From: Clostridiaceae bacterium
GTDB lineage: Bacteria > Bacillota > Clostridia > DSM-8532
Direction: 5' to 3'
Length of the DNA stretch: 64,000 nt
Assembly (NCBI GenBank): GCA_012728095.1
Contig: JAAYFU010000031.1
Span: 1-64,000 of the forward strand
The notes under the pieces were generated by a model that saw only the letters and a program-made list of their open reading frames with translations, ran no database searches and was not told where the DNA came from. The position numbers and the translations under genes are program-made. Below are positions 61,629 through 64,000 of this stretch, one piece after another (the first letter of the stretch is position 1; each line of letters opens with the position of its first letter).

Positions 61629-61684
61629 TGGGGTACAAAAGCGGATGGGACCGAAATCATCCGCTTAAGTACCATCAATTTTTA

Positions 61685-62974
61685 TTATTCAAGAAAACCT
61701 TTATAATGTCTCATCATCAGCTGTGCTTCTATTTGTTCAGCCGTTTCAAGAGCTACACCCACCATAATCAGCAGTGAAGTTCCTCCAAACCCTATCGGCA
61801 CCCCTGTTAAAATCTGCATTAAGGATGGGAGTACGGTTATTATTGCCAGGAAGAATGCTCCGAACCACGTAATGCGGTTAAGAACCTTGGCGATGTAATC
61901 GCTTGTTGGTTTTCCCGGACGGATTCCCGGTATAAAACCACCGTTCTTACGTACATTATTGGCAACTTCTATTGGATTAAACGCCATTATGGTATAGAAG
62001 AACGTAAAGAATATAACAAGTAACGCCATTACCACCATATACAACGGATTTGAACTGAAATCTCTCAGGCTGATCAGGAACTTGTTTGTTGTATTCGGTG
62101 CTACAAGGCCTATAATTGTCGGAATGAAAGCCAGGATGGATGAAGCGAAAATAATCGGCATAACTCCGGCCAAATTAACCTTAATCGGTATATGAGTGCT
62201 TTGACCACCATACATTTTACGCCCTACAACACGCTTTGCATACTGTACCGGTATTCTTCTTTCTGCCTGAGTTACAAAAATTACGAATACCACTACCACA
62301 ATAAACATCAATACAATTCCCAGCATTATAAGCACGCCAACTGCAAGACGTCCTTCGCTCGCATATGCCCTGACTATATTATAGAGTGTACTAAACGCTC
62401 TCGGGCCTCTGGAAATAATGTTAACAAAAATAATAAGCGAAATACCATTTCCAATGCCATACTCATTAATCTGTTCACCCAGCCACATTATGAAAGCTGT
62501 TCCTGCTGTCAGTGATAAAGTTATGGTAAGATATGACAACATGCCGTGTCTTGTTATTGCATTTCTAAAACCAATATACATAAAGGTCGCCTGCAGGAAG
62601 CCCAATATAACTGCGCCGTATCTTACCCATTGAGCCAGCTTCTTTCTTCCTTCTTCGCCTTCTTTCTGCATTCTTTCAAGGGCAGGAATGGCGACTGTCA
62701 GGAGTTGAACTATAATAGAGGCATTAATATACGGTGTTATTGACATTGCGAATATACTGGCATTTTCGAAAGCGCCGCCGCCTATTATGTTCATGAAACC
62801 AAAAAGCCCGCCTGCCTGGCTGGCCATGCCGGCAAGGACACTTTTGTCCATACCGGGGATGGGTACATAAACTCCTAAACGATATACCAACAGCAACAGA
62901 AATGTTGCAATTAATTTCTTCCTTATATCAACAACACGCCAAGCGCTTTTAATAGGGGCGAAGATACTCTCCAT
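61685..62974 (-). CDS. secY: Preprotein translocase subunit SecY
   Basis: GVYVPIPGMDKSVLAGM, GIGNGISLIIFVNI, YYTIMAFNPIEVANNVRKNGGFIPGIRPGKPT. Confidence 0.99.
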   Translation of the reverse strand: MESIFAPIKSAWRVVDIRKKLIATFLLLLVYRLGVYVPIPGMDKSVLAGMASQAGGLFGFMNIIGGGAFENASIFAMSITPYINASIIVQLLTVAIPALERMQKEGEEGRKKLAQWVRYGAVILGFLQATFMYIGFRNAITRHGMLSYLTITLSLTAGTAFIMWLGEQINEYGIGNGISLIIFVNIISRGPRAFSTLYNIVRAYASEGRLAVGVLIMLGIVLMFIVVVVFVIFVTQAERRIPVQYAKRVVGRKMYGGQSTHIPIKVNLAGVMPIIFASSILAFIPTIIGLVAPNTTNKFLISLRDFSSNPLYMVVMALLVIFFTFFYTIMAFNPIEVANNVRKNGGFIPGIRPGKPTSDYIAKVLNRITWFGAFFLAIITVLPSLMQILTGVPIGFGGTSLLIMVGVALETAEQIEAQLMMRHYKGFLE

Positions 62975-62975
62975 C

Positions 62976-63425
62976 CTAAATCACCTCAGCCTTTCCTCCT
63001 AAAGCTTCTATCTTTTCGGCAGCTGTCTTTGTGAATCTGGCAGCTTTGACAGTAAGCTTTTTAGTAAGGGTACCGTTCCCAAGAACGACAATTCCGTCAT
63101 TGACTTTGCTGATAATGCCATTTTCTTTTAACAGTTCCGCAGTAACTTCGGTGCCGTTTTCAAAACACTCAAGATCTGAAAGCTTAACTTCCGTATATTT
63201 TTTCCTGAACTCGTAGTTATTGAAACCTCTCTTTGGTATTCTTCTGAATAGCGGCATCTGCCCGCCTTCAAAACCGGGTCTTACACCACCGCCTGATCTG
63301 GCGTTTTGACCTTTGTGGCCTCTGCCTGCGGTTTTGCCGTTTCCTGAACCGATTCCTCTTCCTTTGCGCTTTGGAGCCTGTTTAGGTGCTCCCGGTTTTA
63401 ATTCATACAGGTTCACTGGTTGCAC
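62976..63425 (-). CDS. rplO: 50S ribosomal protein L15
   Basis: [63 protein letters not shown]. Confidence 0.99.
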   Translation of the reverse strand: MQPVNLYELKPGAPKQAPKRKGRGIGSGNGKTAGRGHKGQNARSGGGVRPGFEGGQMPLFRRIPKRGFNNYEFRKKYTEVKLSDLECFENGTEVTAELLKENGIISKVNDGIVVLGNGTLTKKLTVKAARFTKTAAEKIEALGGKAEVI

Positions 63426-63430
63426 CTCCT

Positions 63431-63610
63431 TTATATTTCTTCAACTTCAACCAGGTGTGATACTTTATTGATCATACCACGTATCTGGGCGTTGTCTTTC
63501 TGTATAACGCTTTGCCCTATTTTGCGAAGACCAAGGGCAATTACAGTAGCCTTCTGATCTTCTTTGGATGCTATTGTACTCTTCTTTAGAGTTATTTTCA
63601 AATTGCCCAT
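63431..63610 (-). CDS. rpmD: 50S ribosomal protein L30
   Basis: Not in the ORF track; reverse strand reads [59 protein letters not shown]. Confidence 0.97.
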   Translation of the reverse strand: MGNLKITLKKSTIASKEDQKATVIALGLRKIGQSVIQKDNAQIRGMINKVSHLVEVEEI

Positions 63611-63622
63611 GAAAGCTACCTC

Positions 63623-64000
63623 CTATCCTAAGATTTCCTCAACGGTTTTGCCTCTTAGCTTCGCTACCGTTTCTACCGTCTTTAACTGGGAAAGACCGTC
63701 TATAGTAGCGCGAACCATATTTGTCGGATTATTTGAGCCTAATGATTTCGTATATATATCACTGATTCCGGCAAGCTCCAGGACCGCTCTGACAGGCCCG
63801 CCGGCAATAACACCGGTACCTTCCTTGCCTGGTTTCAGCAATACCTTTCCTGCTCCGAATTCCCCTATTGCCTCATGAGGAATCGTGGTTCCAACCCTTG
63901 GAACAAAAATAAGGTTCTTCTTTGCATCCTCTATTCCTTTACGAATAGCATCCGGAATTTCTGTAGCTTTCCCACTTCCTACTCCTACATGACCGTTTTC
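63623..64000 (-). CDS. rpsE: 30S ribosomal protein S5 (truncated by window edge)
   Basis: Reverse strand ...[106 protein letters not shown]. Confidence 0.98.
   Translation of the reverse strand, partial: ENGHVGVGSGKATEIPDAIRKGIEDAKKNLIFVPRVGTTIPHEAIGEFGAGKVLLKPGKEGTGVIAGGPVRAVLELAGISDIYTKSLGSNNPTNMVRATIDGLSQLKTVETVAKLRGKTVEEILG

Overview
This is a 64 kb chromosomal segment of a low-GC Firmicute. Gene content and order point to Clostridia, possibly near Ruminiclostridium/Acetivibrio, but that placement is inference. Most of it is housekeeping: metK (5' end) with a SAM-I riboswitch, radA, cysS, cysE, argS, ddl, hisI/hisE, malic enzyme, rpoB/rpoC, truA, an ECF transporter module, and the alpha/spc ribosomal protein cluster (rplQ-rpoA-rpsD-rpsK-rpsM-rpmJ-infA-KOW-map-adk-secY-rplO-rpmD-rpsE), plus one tRNA-Arg(CCU). 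The main accessory region is a ten-gene, tightly packed minus-strand locus at about 27.4-37.7 kb. It resembles a Tad/Flp-type (type IVc pilus-like) secretion machine: a Ser/Thr kinase fused to a MinD-like domain, a CpaB/SAF-like protein, a small P-loop-like protein, a TadZ-like protein with a degenerate Walker A, a CpaF/TadA-like ATPase with an N-terminal TM segment, a double T2SSF membrane protein, and four small TM-anchored proteins. I see no Flp pilin or prepilin peptidase nearby. The locus has a plausible promoter and a leader hairpin that would sequester the first gene's Shine-Dalgarno. Other points of interest are a dispersed palindromic repeat family in six intergenic gaps, rpoBC separated from its usual ribosomal neighbours, a fused EcfA1-EcfA2 ATPase, and an L17 with an internal insertion. 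All calls come from reading the sequence; no database search was run.
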